Source: Haliclona indistincta (lineage: Eukaryota > Porifera > Demospongiae > Haplosclerida > Chalinidae). From it: 64,000 bases of DNA. The stretch lies in NCBI GenBank assembly GCA_964017065.1, contig OZ024784.1, positions 6,367,152 to 6,431,151 of the forward strand, read 5' to 3'. Under the pieces are notes generated by a model. That model was not told where the DNA came from. It did no database searches and saw only the letters and a list, made by a program, of their open reading frames with translations. This document shows positions 1 to 11,600 of the stretch, in pieces. How positions within the stretch are numbered: position 1 is the stretch's first letter; every line of letters begins with the position of its first letter. Both the position numbers and the translations under genes were made by a program.

Positions 1-317
1 CGTACAAGTGCGACTAATAAATACCTTCCCAACTAATAAGTTACTGTGTAAAATATGTAAACAAGAGTCCTTGTGCATGTGTGTTGTGCGTGTGTGTGTC
101 TAACATGAATTTCCATATGACGAAGGAAAAGGATTCATTAGACTCTGAACACTACTTCTGCTACTGCTGCTGCTGCCTCCTAGACCACCATATGAGTTCA
201 TTTGTAGACCACTGTGTACACAACAAGAGAATACAACTTAAATACCACCAGTTAATGAGAGCAGTACAAGATTTGAAGCATGTTTCCATGCATAGAATAA
301 TCAGAGTGCATGCAGAC

Positions 318-974
318 CTGCCAATAGCTGATGCTAATGAGTTCGGTCGTCCAGGTCTTGCCGAGCCAAGCCCTTGAGAGCTAGAGAGACCTGTACTTCC
401 TAGCAACATGTTGTTTCTCACAGGAGGAGGGGAGGGTGCTCCCAGTGGGGACATTCCAGCCATGGCTGACACACCAGACATACCTGAGTAGCCAACAGGA
501 GTGCTGGCGGATCTACTGGCAGCACCAAATGGCTAGAGAAGGAGGAACACATCAATATTGTGCATCAAATACAACAGCACAACAAAGTGTTACAATAATT
601 ATTGTGTGTGAGATAGTTCACCTGCACTGTATTGGTTAATATTCTAGAACCTTGCTGATGTAACGAGAGGCCTTGCATTCCCGTTGATAATCCTAGCAGA
701 ATGACAATGAGGCATTGAACATCTCTAGTCAACTGACTCACCAGACATAGAGGGAATATAAGAGGATGGTGGTTTAGATCCATATAGACCTGCCATTGGC
801 TACAAGGAAATATGAGAATTTCATAGCATAATAATTATTTGAGACATTCACAAATCAACTACAACCAACAATACTTAATAACAGAGCAAACATGCAGGAG
901 CTCACATCTTTGTCCTGTCTCGGAGGAAACATAGACTGACTCAAGTACGTAGAACTCATCTTCTTTCTTCTTGC
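318..974 (-). CDS. CNOT2: CNOT2-like CCR4-NOT subunit, N-terminal exons only (partial)
   Basis: Three exons on the minus strand join in one frame: 974-906, 799-742 and 483-318. The first reads ARRKK then STYLSQSMFPPRQDKD, which resembles the N-terminus of animal CNOT2 (YYSQSSMFPHRSEKD). The second contains MAGLYGSKPPSSYIPSMSG, and the third a Met/Ser/Pro/Gly-rich stretch with SPPPVRNNMLLG and ARPGRPNSLAS, like the low-complexity region that follows in CNOT2. CNOT2 is a scaffold of the CCR4-NOT deadenylase; its NOT-box domain would lie beyond the left edge. The exon at 974 is in phase 0, so an upstream exon with the start codon is expected between 975 and the WDR24 start; I could not locate it. 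The third exon's donor is uncertain. The call rests on the N-terminal motif only. Confidence 0.55.
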
Positions 975-1988
975 CTGTGTGACAATCAGAATAAAGCAAT
1001 GAGTACGTAGCTATTGACAATGACTATACACCGCCATCACACACAGCTGAACACATCAGAGCAGCACAAGTGAGCAACAATACATACATCACCATAGATC
1101 GCTGCTCTATTTGGGTATTGGTTGCAACACCAGAGAATGCAACATAACTAGTTATGGGCAGGGTTTGTGTGCGTACACACAAACCTACTGTGCACTTATA
1201 TTTACAATGCATGGCAGCTGCTCATCACATTCACAATACACTCGCATCACTACATCTGCATAGTGCTGATATCACGCAGCAAATATTCAACACTAGTAGC
1301 CATCACACACACACACACACGAACACACACACACACGCAAACACACACACAAACAAACAAACACACACACTAGCTCATAATTACACAAATGACATCCATT
1401 ACACACTTCTTTGCAGACTAGATGACATGATGCTAACTGAATGCCTCTCCACACAATGATAACTATAAAGCTTTCTGTGTGCTGGGCAGAGCATGCTACT
1501 GTGGCTCATATATTGTGTAGCTAAGCTACCATGCTGACAGTAAACACACAGTATACAAGATCAGTGATTTACAGACACTCCACGCTCATGAACAGTGATT
1601 TTGACCGTCCATGATAAGAGAAACAAGTCTCAGTTGCAGCTATGAAATTATTCTAATTAATGCTCGTTGTATAACGCTCGACTGTGCGTGCTATGAGAGG
1701 AGGAAAGAGAAATGTGATATCTTACCTACGACAGTAACTGTGCTCAGTGAACAGTGTTCTTCTCTCGTGAGTCATGCGAACTGGTTGACTATAGCTATCA
1801 ACCTACGCGGCCGAGCGTGCTGCTGCTGCTGTAAAAGATCACGAGACACTATCGCGCCCCTCATTAAAAATTTGATCATTCATTGCGGGCGTGGTTGTTG
1901 TCACGTGTACGTTCATGTATACAAACCAAGTCCAGATCAAGCTGTACATTCATTCACTCACTGGCTCATTCTGATGAAGTAACCGAAT
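975..1988. other. Head-to-head intergenic/5' region with AC repeat
   Basis: About 1 kb separates the first recognisable CNOT2-like exon (minus) from the WDR24 start (plus). It contains an interrupted CA/CAAA microsatellite at about 1303-1371. A non-coding first exon of the minus gene and a shared promoter probably lie here, but no TATA box or other specific element could be assigned. Short open frames here, such as the His/Thr-rich one over the CA repeat, are repeat artefacts. Confidence 0.4.
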
Positions 1989-4900
1989 ATGCAGAACTTC
2001 AAGGCTAAAGGAAGTGGTCCTCCGCCTAAGAAAGTGGTTTTCGATCTAGGTGCTTCAGCCAATGTTTTAACTACTAACAAAGATGGCACTCTTATGGCTG
2101 TGGCTGGAAGAAAGTGTAAGTAGTACTAAGTACGCCGTGTCAAATCCGATGATACATCTATATTTCACTTGCCTTGTACTAGTGTTCAAGATAGTTCGAG
2201 TCACTCCAACTCAATTTGAAAAGAGCGATGATCTGCGTAACCTGCCTCAGAAGCAACTTAACTTGAACTACAGTAGTGTCGACGTGAAATGGAATTTGAA
2301 AGAAGGTACACGGCAGTATATCCATATTCAGTATGCATGGTGTATCTGTTACCATAGAGACCCAGCTGGCTTCAGCTCCGACCAATGGTAGTGTAGTGCT
2401 ATGGGACATTAACAAAAAGACCAAATCAAAAATAGGCATGTCATACCACTGTGTGTAATCAACACAGAATTAGTGATATTTCTTTAGCTTGTGTGTTTGA
2501 GGCATCAGAATTTACTCACCAACGAGCTGTGAACCAGTTGTGCTACCATCCCAAAGAGGCGAACATAATCCTCAGTGGATCACAGGATCACACCATGTGC
2601 TGCTTTGTGAGTTGAATACCTTTAGTTAGAGGTTCATCATGTTTCTTACTAGGACACACGACAGAATAAGGTAGCAGCAAGATACAAAGGACCAGACAGT
2701 GTCAGAGATGTAAAGGTAAAGAAGTTACACTTTATGAGAATAAAGCTGTCAATGTTTCATATTGTAGTATAGTCCTCATAATGATAACTACTTCTCAGCA
2801 TTGTTTGATTCTGGAGTCTGTCAGGTGAGAAATGTTACTACTGTTTGATAAGTAGAAAACATACCTTTGACAAAATTATGATTAATTTTGTGTCTTCCTG
2901 TATGATGCAGATATGGGACAAAAGGCATGCAGGATCTGTTTGGAAGCAATTTTCAGTCCATTCTGGTCCTGCCTACTCTTGTGCATGGCATCCTACCATG
3001 GAGCACTGGATTGCTACATCTGGAAGAGACAAGAAAATAAGTGTAGGTTACATCCTGCAGAAAAGATTTTTAGCCGTTCCTGAGAGATAAATTATAATGA
3101 TGGGTCATACATACCACTAACATGTGATATAACTTACTTGTAAAAACCTATGTTGACCCTTAGCATGTGGTGCGGAGGGAGATATGATTTGTTAACTCTC
3201 CTGTCAAAATAAAATATGGTTATCATGTATTCTGTTTAATACAGGTACACGACATACAAGGCACTCGAAACAAAGATATTCACACTATAAATGCTCTTTA
3301 CTCTGTTGCCAGAGTCTCCTGGAGACCTTCAAATCGTTGTCACATCACCAGGTTCTTATTGTTGTGTTGATATTCAGTTAGTATGTGTGCTACAGCTGCT
3401 CACGGTTACTGGACAATGTTGTTGCGGTATGGGACGTGAGGAGACCATTCATACCATATGCTGCCTTTGATACTCACACCGATGATGTCACAGGTCTATC
3501 TGTCACTCATGCACACACCTGCAGTTACTGATTCCCTCTTATTGTAGACTTTGTTTGGTTGTCGGAGGACGTGCTGGTCTCGTGTTCAAAGGACTGTAAG
3601 CTCATCCAGCAGGTGATGGGAGAGGCTACCCATCCTGCCGAGAGAGCTGTAGGCACTTGTTGGGTCATGGTGTATAGTTCATGTTCCTTTGCAGACTCCA
3701 GTGAGCATGTCGCTAAGACCAGATGGTGCTGTTGCTCAGACCTGCCATACTGTACCATCCACTACCAACAGGTGAGATAACACGCACAGGTAACATTGTT
3801 CTTCAGTATCTAATGTTACTTTCATTATTCACAGTTCCTCTTCACGCAACCCCATCCACTTTCGTAGAACAGATGGAGACTCTTACAAAGAATCTTTTCT
3901 TCTTCATAGCAGTTTTCTACAAGAGCATACTTCAGAGCAAAATGTATTACATTACTCTAGAAGATAGAGAGAGTAGGGAAGGAGTGATATTTTACCAATT
4001 GTTGCAGGAATGGAGCAACCAGTTCAGAAAATGTGCAATGTGCTTTAAATTAGATGGACTGCCAATGGACAAGTTATGCGACTTTAATTATGAGGTAAAA
4101 TAATAATTATTCTACTCTATAGCGTTGTACCACCGTGCATGTAGGTATGCAAGTCAGTAGGAAAGGCAGACTGTGCTCAGACATGGCTGCTACTAAAGCA
4201 ACTGTATTGTGGCAGTGATCCACAGTGCTCAAAAGTGGGCCTACTGCCTATCAAGCCTCTCTTAACTCAGGTATTAGTGTTGTGTGAGAGAGAGAAACTT
4301 GAGCAATGATCCTCACTTGCTTACTATAATATTGGTCTTGGTTAGACTTGTGAACCAACTGAGCAACCAGTTAGTGACTTGAGAAAGAGTAACAGTGAGT
4401 GTGTGAGCAGTGAAGTTCAATCATCATCATCTGCTGGCAACAAACTAGATCCTCCCAAGATTAACAAATGTTTGTGTGAATATGATTAGGCATGCAGCTG
4501 CTGTTATGCATTTGTTAATGCTAGCTATGCGCCAGCCAACTGATGGCGGAGAAGGAGAGCCAGAAATAGAATTAAGTGATTTCCCTGGCAGTGAGTTCTA
4601 GTTATTATTGATTTAATCGTTTTTGTTTAGTGCTAGAATTCTTCGAGACTGATTATAAAGAAGAAGACACTGACAGTAGCACAAGTGGTGGTATCAGTCA
4701 GCCTCGAGAGTGGGAGGTAAGTTGATTGTGATGGTAGCATCTTCTATATTAGCCAATCACCCTGCAGCTGCCAAAGGAACCATTTCAACTCAGACAAGAT
4801 CTTGATCAAAAGTTTGTTGTGAGATTGAAAATATAAGTCAACGTATTCCTTCAATAGAGATCATTCACTGGATGACCATGAATCAGACAACACCAGCCAA

Positions 4901-7900
4901 AGGTACTATGTGTTGAGGTGCCCAGTGTCTGAGCTACTTTACATTAATTTGCCATGTGTGGGTGTCAAATGTCAGGGTGGCCGAGCGGTCTAAGGCGCCA
5001 GACTCAAGGTTCATTCCTTGCTTGCAATGCGAGATCGAGGCTTCTGGTCCACGTATGTGGGCGTGGGTTCGAATCCCACCTCTGACACATTTTTTTGCAA
5101 TTTATCTTGGTGATTTTACTTGCTTACTACACACTACAATTATTAATTGAACGGATCGTCTAATTGCAAACCATTTAGCTCAGCTTGCAACAGGCACTTG
5201 TGATACAGATCTTTCTACAATTTTCTATTTATGTGTATCAAAGCCAGCACTGCTGCTCAAACAGTGGATGGCGTCATTCAAGCATATTAGGCAGCGTTTA
5301 CACGACAACAATCAGTCCAAAAACATCAGTCAAAAACGGGGTATTGTATGCGTATTCAGCTGCAGCGTTTTGGCTGTTTACATGGCACCGTTTTGTATGG
5401 AATGTGGGTGTGGCATTTTTAGGCGAGCACGCTGTTATTCGCTTGTATGCACGAACCAAAGCGAAAGAAGAAACTCTTTGTTGATAGATGCTGTTTGACG
5501 ACTCTTCCCAACATTCTTTGCAAGTATAAAGGCTGAGGTACGCTCATACAAAAAGTTACACGAGCGTTTTCATGTCTCCGTTTTCGAGGTCTCCACTTTG
5601 GTCTCCGTTTTCATAAGTCTCCGTTTTATCTATGCGTTTTCATCGTTTTGGTGTAAACGCACGACCAAAACGGATACAAAAGTCTTCGTTTTCACCTGAT
5701 AGCGTTGTCGTGTAAACGCCGCCTTACTGTAAACACTGCCCTATTTTGAGAAATAATTTGTCTTTATTGATGCTTATTAGCGTGTGTCAGAGTGGCCGAG
5801 TGGTCTAAGGCGCCAGACTTAAGTACTAGAGTTTTCTGGTCCACGGATGTGGGCGTGGGTTCAAATCCCACCTCTGACATTTTTTTGCTGTTTACCTCAG
5901 ATCAACCTACCTCTGAATTTTTTGACTTTTATCTCCGACAAATATAGAAGCTTTTTTGTTGATGGTTGACAAATGAAGAAGCTTTTTTAACTCTCTTTGT
6001 TGTCAATGGTGATATTATTGAGTTTCAGAAAGAGACTTGTCAGACTATGCCCAAATTTGCTATAGTGTGAAACCCCTTTGTTGAGGCAATTGATGCTGCT
6101 TCAATACAGGGCACTAATCGGCTTTGCTCTAAAGTCATCAGTACTTGCCAAGTTGCTAGTAACTGTTGCTAATAACTGGAACAGGATCCGAGTTATGATG
6201 TAAGTCAGGGTGGCCGAGCGGTCTAAGGCGCCAGACGCAAGGTTCATTCCTTGCTTGCAATGCAAGATCGAGGCTTCTGGTCCACGTATGTGGGCGTGGG
6301 TTCAAATCCCACCTCTGACACATTTTTTTGAGCTTGTTAGAACTACACACTTCAATTATTAATTCAACGGATCGTCTAAGCATTATTAATCGCTAACCAT
6401 TTAGCTCAGCTTGCAACAGGCACTTGTGATGCAGATCTGATTTGGTTGTCTACATTTTTCTATTTATGTGTATCAAAGCTGGCACTGCTGCTCAAACAAT
6501 GGATGGCATCATTAAAATATTATGTATCTTTAAAAATTATTATTAGACACCGTTTACACTGGGGAAATGTATTCGGATCCAACAGCACCATTTTTGACCA
6601 TTTACACTGCTTCGTTTTTGGTAGTTTAAGTTGGTTTTGTCAGGTGAAGTTAAGCTAAGCAGTCTTGCTAGCATTCTCTGCTAGTATGAAGGCTGAAGTG
6701 CCGAGGTAAGCATGAAAAAGTGTGAATTCGTTTTTGGTGTTTACATGATGTGCATTTCACCTGTTCCTTTGTGTTTTTCAGGATTAGTCTAAAGAGACAG
6801 CTTAATTGAATAAATGCAAACTAGTAGTTTGAAAGTGAAACGTTTTCGGCCAAGCATATTGGTGTAAACACTGCCCTATTTTGAGAAATAATTTGTCTTT
6901 ATTGATGCTTGTTGGTGTGTGTCAGAGTGGCCGAGTGGTCTAAGGCGCCAGACTTAAGAACTAGAGAGTTCTGGTCCACAGATGTGGGCGTGGGTTCAAA
7001 TCCCACCTCTGACATTTTTTGCTGTTTACCGCAATCAACTTACCTCTGAATTTTTTGCCTTTTATCTCTGAACCCCTTTGGTGATATTATTGAGTTTCGG
7101 AAAGGGACTTGTCAGAGTATGCCCGAATATGCTATAGTGTGAAACCCCTTTGTTGAGGCAAATGATGCTGCTTCAATACAGGGCACTAATCGGCTTTGCT
7201 CTAAAGTCATCAGTACTTGCCAAGTTGCTAGTAACTGTTGGTAATAACTGGAACAGGATCCGAGCTATGATGTAAGTCAGGGTGGCCGAGCGGTCTAAGG
7301 CGCCAGACTCAAGGTTCATTCCTTGCTTGCAATGCAAGATCGAGGCTTCTGGTCCACGTATGTGGGCGTGGGTTCGAATCCCACCTCTGACATAATTTTT
7401 TCAACATTTTTAATGAAATAAAATTATTTTTAAATGTCAAGCAGCATCAACTTGAATTTTGCTTTTCACAGTGGAGCAGGTACAGCATCTGCAGTCAGTC
7501 AACAACCATCTCAGCACACTTCAACGTCACATTCACTTGGCTCTAGAGTACCACAGACTTATGTGAGTACGATGCACACTCACTGCTTAATTGTATACCA
7601 TTTAATGTTTTTTATTTTTTATGTAGAGACAGTCCAAAAATCGCATGTGGGATTTTTCATCAGTAGTTTACCAAATGTTGAAGCACTATGCTGAGAAGGT
7701 ATTGTCGTGTACATTTCAAGATTTGTGAGCTTTTGTTGTTGCTAGGGCGATGTACAGATGAGTGTATCAACTGCTCTAGTGTTGAAGGATCATATCATGG
7801 AAGTGGCACACAAACCCACTGTAGTCCAGTGGTTCCTCTCATACATCGGTAATGCAAGGGGTACCGTGCTCACTAGGACTTGAATAACTTATGCTTCCAC

Positions 7901-8327
7901 TGTAGACCTCCTCAACAAGCACCAGCTGGTACTAGTAGCTGCTCACATTATCAAACTATGTCCATTGCCTGATGTCAGAAATTTGAGCCAGGTTTGTTAG
8001 AACCCTGGTCAACTGTTGAAAATGAGATTGGCACTGTTTGTTCAGAACTCAACCACTTTCAATCGTGGGTGTGGAAACTGCAGCAAACCTGTATTAGGAC
8101 GTACTGTGTCTTGTCAAAAGTGTGAGAAGAAGTTGGCTATTTGCTCACTATGGTTGGTTTGTTGTCTCTGTGTTTGTAAATGCTTAACTCTCTCTCTCTC
8201 CCTCCCTCCCTCCCTATCTCCCTCCCTCCCTATCTCCCTCCCTCCCTCTCTCCCTCCCTCCCTCCCTCCCTCCCTCCCTCCCTCCCTCCCTCCCTCCCTC
8301 CCTCCCTCCCTCCCTCCCTCCCTCCCT

Positions 8328-8372
<45 letters not shown>

Positions 8373-8512
8373 GTCATTGTCCTGTGAAGGGGTTGTACAG
8401 CTGGTGTGAGCTGTGTGGTCATGGCGGTCACATGCAGCACATGAGAGAATGGTTCACGGAACATGCCTCCTGTCCATCAGGATGCGGTCACGATTGTATT
8501 GTAACATCATGA
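1989..8512 (+). CDS. WDR24: WDR24, GATOR2 complex subunit (multi-exon)
   Basis: WDR24 is a subunit of GATOR2, which relays amino-acid sufficiency to mTORC1 at the lysosome. The first exon (1989-2115) starts [10 protein letters not shown] and splices to 2183-2305, giving AGRKLFKIV. WD40-repeat exons follow: [14 protein letters not shown] (about 2370-2430), [21 protein letters not shown] (2535-2608), SCAWHP and SGRDKKIS (2910-3040), [11 protein letters not shown] (3395-3490), [14 protein letters not shown] (3548-3651). The middle helical part includes [10 protein letters not shown] (4008-4095) and LKQLYC (about 4190). A large intron (about 4903-7472) holds the tRNA-Leu cluster. C-terminal exons read [19 protein letters not shown] (7627-7699) and a zinc-ribbon/RING pair: [17 protein letters not shown] (8047-8150), and a last exon (8374-8512) with [13 protein letters not shown] and CPSGCGH. 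This C-terminus matches WDR24 closely. The donor of the third exon is ambiguous (possibly GC) and a few mid-gene boundaries are approximate. Confidence 0.88.
4971..5087 (+). tRNA. tRNA-Leu(CAA) with 33-nt intron
   Basis: The acceptor strand GTCAGGG pairs with CTCTGAC, a long type-II variable arm is present, and the T-loop reads GTTCGAATCC. The anticodon CAA is at 5005-5007 with U33 before it. An intron of about 33 nt (5009-5041) follows position 37, as in animal tRNA-Leu(CAA). A run of seven T residues follows within five bases of the 3' end, a Pol III terminator. It lies in a WDR24 intron in the same orientation. Confidence 0.93.
5290..5723. mobile_element. MITE with terminal inverted repeats and TTA target duplication (PIF/Harbinger-like)
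   Basis: The left end GGCAGCGTTTACACGACAAC and the right end, read on the other strand as GGCGGCGTTTACACGACAAC, form inverted repeats differing at one base. Each end is flanked by TTA (5287-5289 and 5724-5726). A 3-bp TWA target duplication and GG-starting ends are typical of PIF/Harbinger elements. The interior is rich in CGTTTT/AAAACG motifs and has no convincing transposase frame, so this is a non-autonomous element. Confidence 0.7.
5786..5879 (+). tRNA. tRNA-Leu(UAA) with about 10-nt intron
   Basis: The acceptor GTCAGAG pairs perfectly with CTCTGAC. The anticodon TAA is at 5820-5822 after U33, followed by an intron of about 10 nt (5824-5833) before the TCTGG half of the anticodon stem. 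The type-II variable arm and GTTCAAATCC T-loop are present, and a T7 run follows. It is the second gene of the first duplicated unit. Confidence 0.9.
6204..6320 (+). tRNA. tRNA-Leu(CAA) copy with U33 replaced by G
   Basis: This is nearly identical to the copy at 4971, with the same acceptor, intron and variable arm. The base before the anticodon CAA (6238-6240) is G at 6237 instead of the universally conserved U33. Box A, box B (GTTCAAATCC) and the T7 terminator look intact, so it may be transcribed, but the tRNA would have an abnormal anticodon loop. It is either a degenerate copy or a tRNA-like transcript. Confidence 0.75.
6551..6877. mobile_element. Older, diverged MITE related to the 5290-5723 element
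   Basis: The left end GACACCGTTTACACTGG and the right end, on the opposite strand GGGCAGTGTTTACACCA, are imperfect inverted repeats of the same general CGTTTACAC type. The right-hand remnant (TGTAAACACTGCCC) also persists just outside the younger element near 5728-5742, so the younger element appears to sit in the paralogous copy of this older one. Boundaries are approximate. Confidence 0.45.
6921..7014 (+). tRNA. tRNA-Leu(UAA) with short intron
   Basis: This is the paralogue of the 5786 gene. The acceptor GTCAGAG/CTCTGAC is intact, the anticodon TAA is at 6955-6957, and a short intron of about 10 nt precedes TTCTGG. The T-loop is GTTCAAATCC and a T6 run follows directly. It differs from the 5786 gene mainly in the intron and variable arm. 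Confidence 0.9.
7276..7392 (+). tRNA. tRNA-Leu(CAA) with 33-nt intron
   Basis: This is the third CAA copy: acceptor GTCAGGG/CTCTGAC, anticodon CAA at 7320-7322 with normal U33, a 33-nt intron almost identical to the first copy, and T-loop GTTCGAATCC. It ends the cluster, and the next WDR24 exon begins near 7473. A T6 run follows. Confidence 0.93.
8190..8373. repeat. CTCC/CT microsatellite in the last WDR24 intron
   Basis: (TCCC)n passes into (TC)n and runs directly into the acceptor of the last WDR24 exon (TCTCTAG at the end). The whole polypyrimidine tract is therefore the repeat itself. The Pro/Ser and Arg/Glu/Gly open frames across it are artefacts. Confidence 0.95.
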
Positions 8513-8616
8513 GAGAATTGTTGTTTTTTTGTTTCATTTTTTTGCTTAATTGCCAGCCCCGCCCCCTGCTCGCGTATGCGTATTAGTGTTCGTTTACAGC
8601 AAGGAATGCTGCAAGA

Positions 8617-11600
8617 ATGGCTGGTCGAGACGGTGATCTCCTACGCGGGCACTACACAAACCTCCCTCCAAATGAGTCTACGGCTGTGCGAATTTTTGTC
8701 AGCTCAACGTTTGGAGGTAGGCAGCGTACATTATGGGCCATTAAGATGTCTCGGTTTTCTTTCCCCATAGATTTTGTTCACGAGCGCAATAAGTTGATGA
8801 AGGAAACTTTTCCTGTTCTTCAACGATACTGTCAGTTCCTTGGACTGGAGCTACAGATCGTAGACATGCGTTGGGGAGTACGAGACGAAAGCATCTCGTA
8901 CCATCAAACGAGCGAGGTCTGCCTTCAGGAAGTAGAACTGTGCAAGTCCATCTCAGTTGGTCCCTCATTTGTGGTATGTCCATACAAGTGATGCAAAATG
9001 TAACTTTATGCTTGTACTTGTGTAGGCATTTCTTGGGAATCGTTACGGCTATCGACCAGTTCCTGCTCAAATACAGCAAGAGGATTTTAAAATCTTCCTA
9101 CGAGCAGCAACCACTGACAATGATAAGTCTCTCTTGAACGAGTGGTACAAAGAAGACTCCAATGCTGTTCCTAGTGTTTATCAGCTTCAACCTATAACCA
9201 AGCGATTTCCCAATTACATCAGCAAGGACAAGGCTTTAAGAGAACGAGACAGAGATGGTTGGTGGCAAACATTTCAGCAATTGCAGGGAGTCCTTTGGAG
9301 ATGTGCACAGAAAGCCAACGAAGAGGGAAACATGACTTCTGAACAGGCCCATTGTTTTCAAATGTCAGGTACTGTTTTTGCAAAATCACGCTATTGACTA
9401 ATTTCACTAAGTACATAGTATAATGATGATAGACTACGTGATATCGTTTCCAGTCCCGTTTACATAGTCTAATAAGTCTATGATAGTGTAGTATCAGAGA
9501 CCATAGATGTTGTTGTTACATGATGTAAAGGTGATAGTTTCTGTTTTTGTTGCCTGTGTGAGATAATAATTATCATAATTATTCATTCTATCTCTAGTTA
9601 CTGAGGATGAACTTCTTCATGGACTCCTACAAAATTTCTCGCCCAATGACAACTGCCTCTGCTATTGTCGCAACTTGGATGGAATTACTGACAATCTCTC
9701 TGACCCATCAATTGGAAAATATTGCGATGTCATTGCTGATTCAGAGCAGGTCAGAGTTGACAAGAATGCTCAAAATCTTCTACAAGACCTGAAGCATTCA
9801 AAGATACCACAGGTTCTTGGTAAGAGCAACTTTAAGGAATATAATGTTCCTTGGAAATCAGGAGGTGTTGATCCTCAAGCTATTGAACATGCCTCCTACC
9901 TTACTGCATTCTGCAAGCAGGTCTATGATGACCTAAAAATACTTATTGATAGAGCAGTAGAAAAGAGGAAGGTATGTGATACTACAGCTGCCACGATCCA
10001 AAAGGAGATACTGCATCATGCTGCTTTTTCGCTCACTAAATGTGAGTGTTTTTGTGGTCGAGAAACCACTCTAGCTAGCATCAGAGACTATCTTCAGTCT
10101 CAACTAAAGAGACCTTTGGTTGTTCATGGAGTGTCTGGAACAGGCAAGACCTCTGTGATGGCTGCTGTTGCTAATCAAGTGCATCATTGGCTCGGACCAA
10201 ACACTGTCTGTATGCTTCGGTTTCTTGGCACAACACCAGCTTCGTCTACAGTCCGTGGACTGCTAATCAGCATCTCCTTACAACTGTGCTTAGTTTATAA
10301 TGTGGAAATGCCTAACCTAGCAGTTATGGAGTTTAATGAAGTGGCACAGTATTTTCATTCACTCTTAGTTGAAATATTGCCATCTAAGCTGACTTCTACA
10401 CTTGTCATTCTGTTAGATTCTATAGACCAGCTTTCCTCTGCTAATGGGGCACACTCAATGATGTGGCTGCCTCGTAATCTTCCTGCTGGAGTTAGTATTG
10501 TTGTTTCGATGCTGCCCAAAGAGCACAAGTGCCTCGAAACAATGCAATCTCTTCTTCCTTATGATGAAAGTTTTTTAGAGGTAAGTGCTATGCCAAAAGC
10601 TACTGGTCTAGACATATTCAATGCCTGGCTGTCAAGAGCAAAGCGCACAGTCACTGCTGAACAGATGAGCAAAGTTATGCAAGCATTTAATAATTGCCCT
10701 CATCCTCTCTTTCTTCGTCTACTCTTTCATCAAGCTCTTCAGTGGAAGTCCTACACTTCAGCTGCTACACTTAACTTGCCAAATTCCACTGCAGAAGCTT
10801 TGTCTCACATATTTAGTGCTATAGAAGAGCATCATGGCAAAGTGCTAGTCCAGCGCTCTTTTGCTTATCTGACAGGTTGTCACAGCGGTATTACCGAAGC
10901 TGAGCTTGAGGATGTTCTTTCACTAGATGATACGGTACTTAGTGATGTATACCAATACTGGGATCCACCTGTAGAGGGCTACATTCGTATCCCTTCTCTC
11001 CTCTGGAAGAGGATTCGTCACGAGGTGAGTGACTATTTAGTTGAGCGGCAAGCTGATGGTAAGACTGTCCTTGCTTGGTATCATCGTCAGTTTATAGAAA
11101 CTGCAACCAAAAGATATCTTTCTGCCTCTTCAGAGGTCCAAATATGCCACTCGAATCTTGCATCATACTTTGAAGGGTATTGGAGTGGGAGATCAAAACC
11201 AATTCATCTTTTGCATAGAAATGTTACACTGAAATCTGTTTCTCGGCAAGTTGCTTCACAACCTTTGGAGTTTAGTGAAGGTGTATACAACATGCGCAAG
11301 TTGAATGAATTTCCAGTTCATCTCGTTCTTGCCAATCATGTGGACAAACTGAAGGAACTTGTGCTTTGCAATCACGAATGGCTGTCCACAAAACTGAAAG
11401 CCACTTCATACATCAGTGTCATTCAAGATTATAATTTGGCACAGTCTCTGGATGACACAGATATTTCTACTGTCAGTGAGGCTCTCGCTCTATCTGCACA
11501 CAACTTAAAGGTCAACCCTAGTACACTAGCTGGTCAATTGGTAGGTCGACTAACTGATTTTTCTTCTCCTTATTTGCATCAGTTACTCACTGATGCTACA

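Noticed and set aside
4956..5150. 64-codon frame over the first tRNA-Leu
   Set aside because: It lies over a clear tRNA gene; the repeated appearance in paralogous units reflects tRNA sequence.
5185..5498. 99- and 76-codon frames between tRNA genes
   Set aside because: They straddle the MITE boundary and resemble no known protein.
8114..8464. Open frames rich in Pro/Ser/Leu or Arg/Glu/Gly
   Set aside because: They translate the CTCC/CT microsatellite in a WDR24 intron; only the last 46 codons on the plus strand are a real exon.
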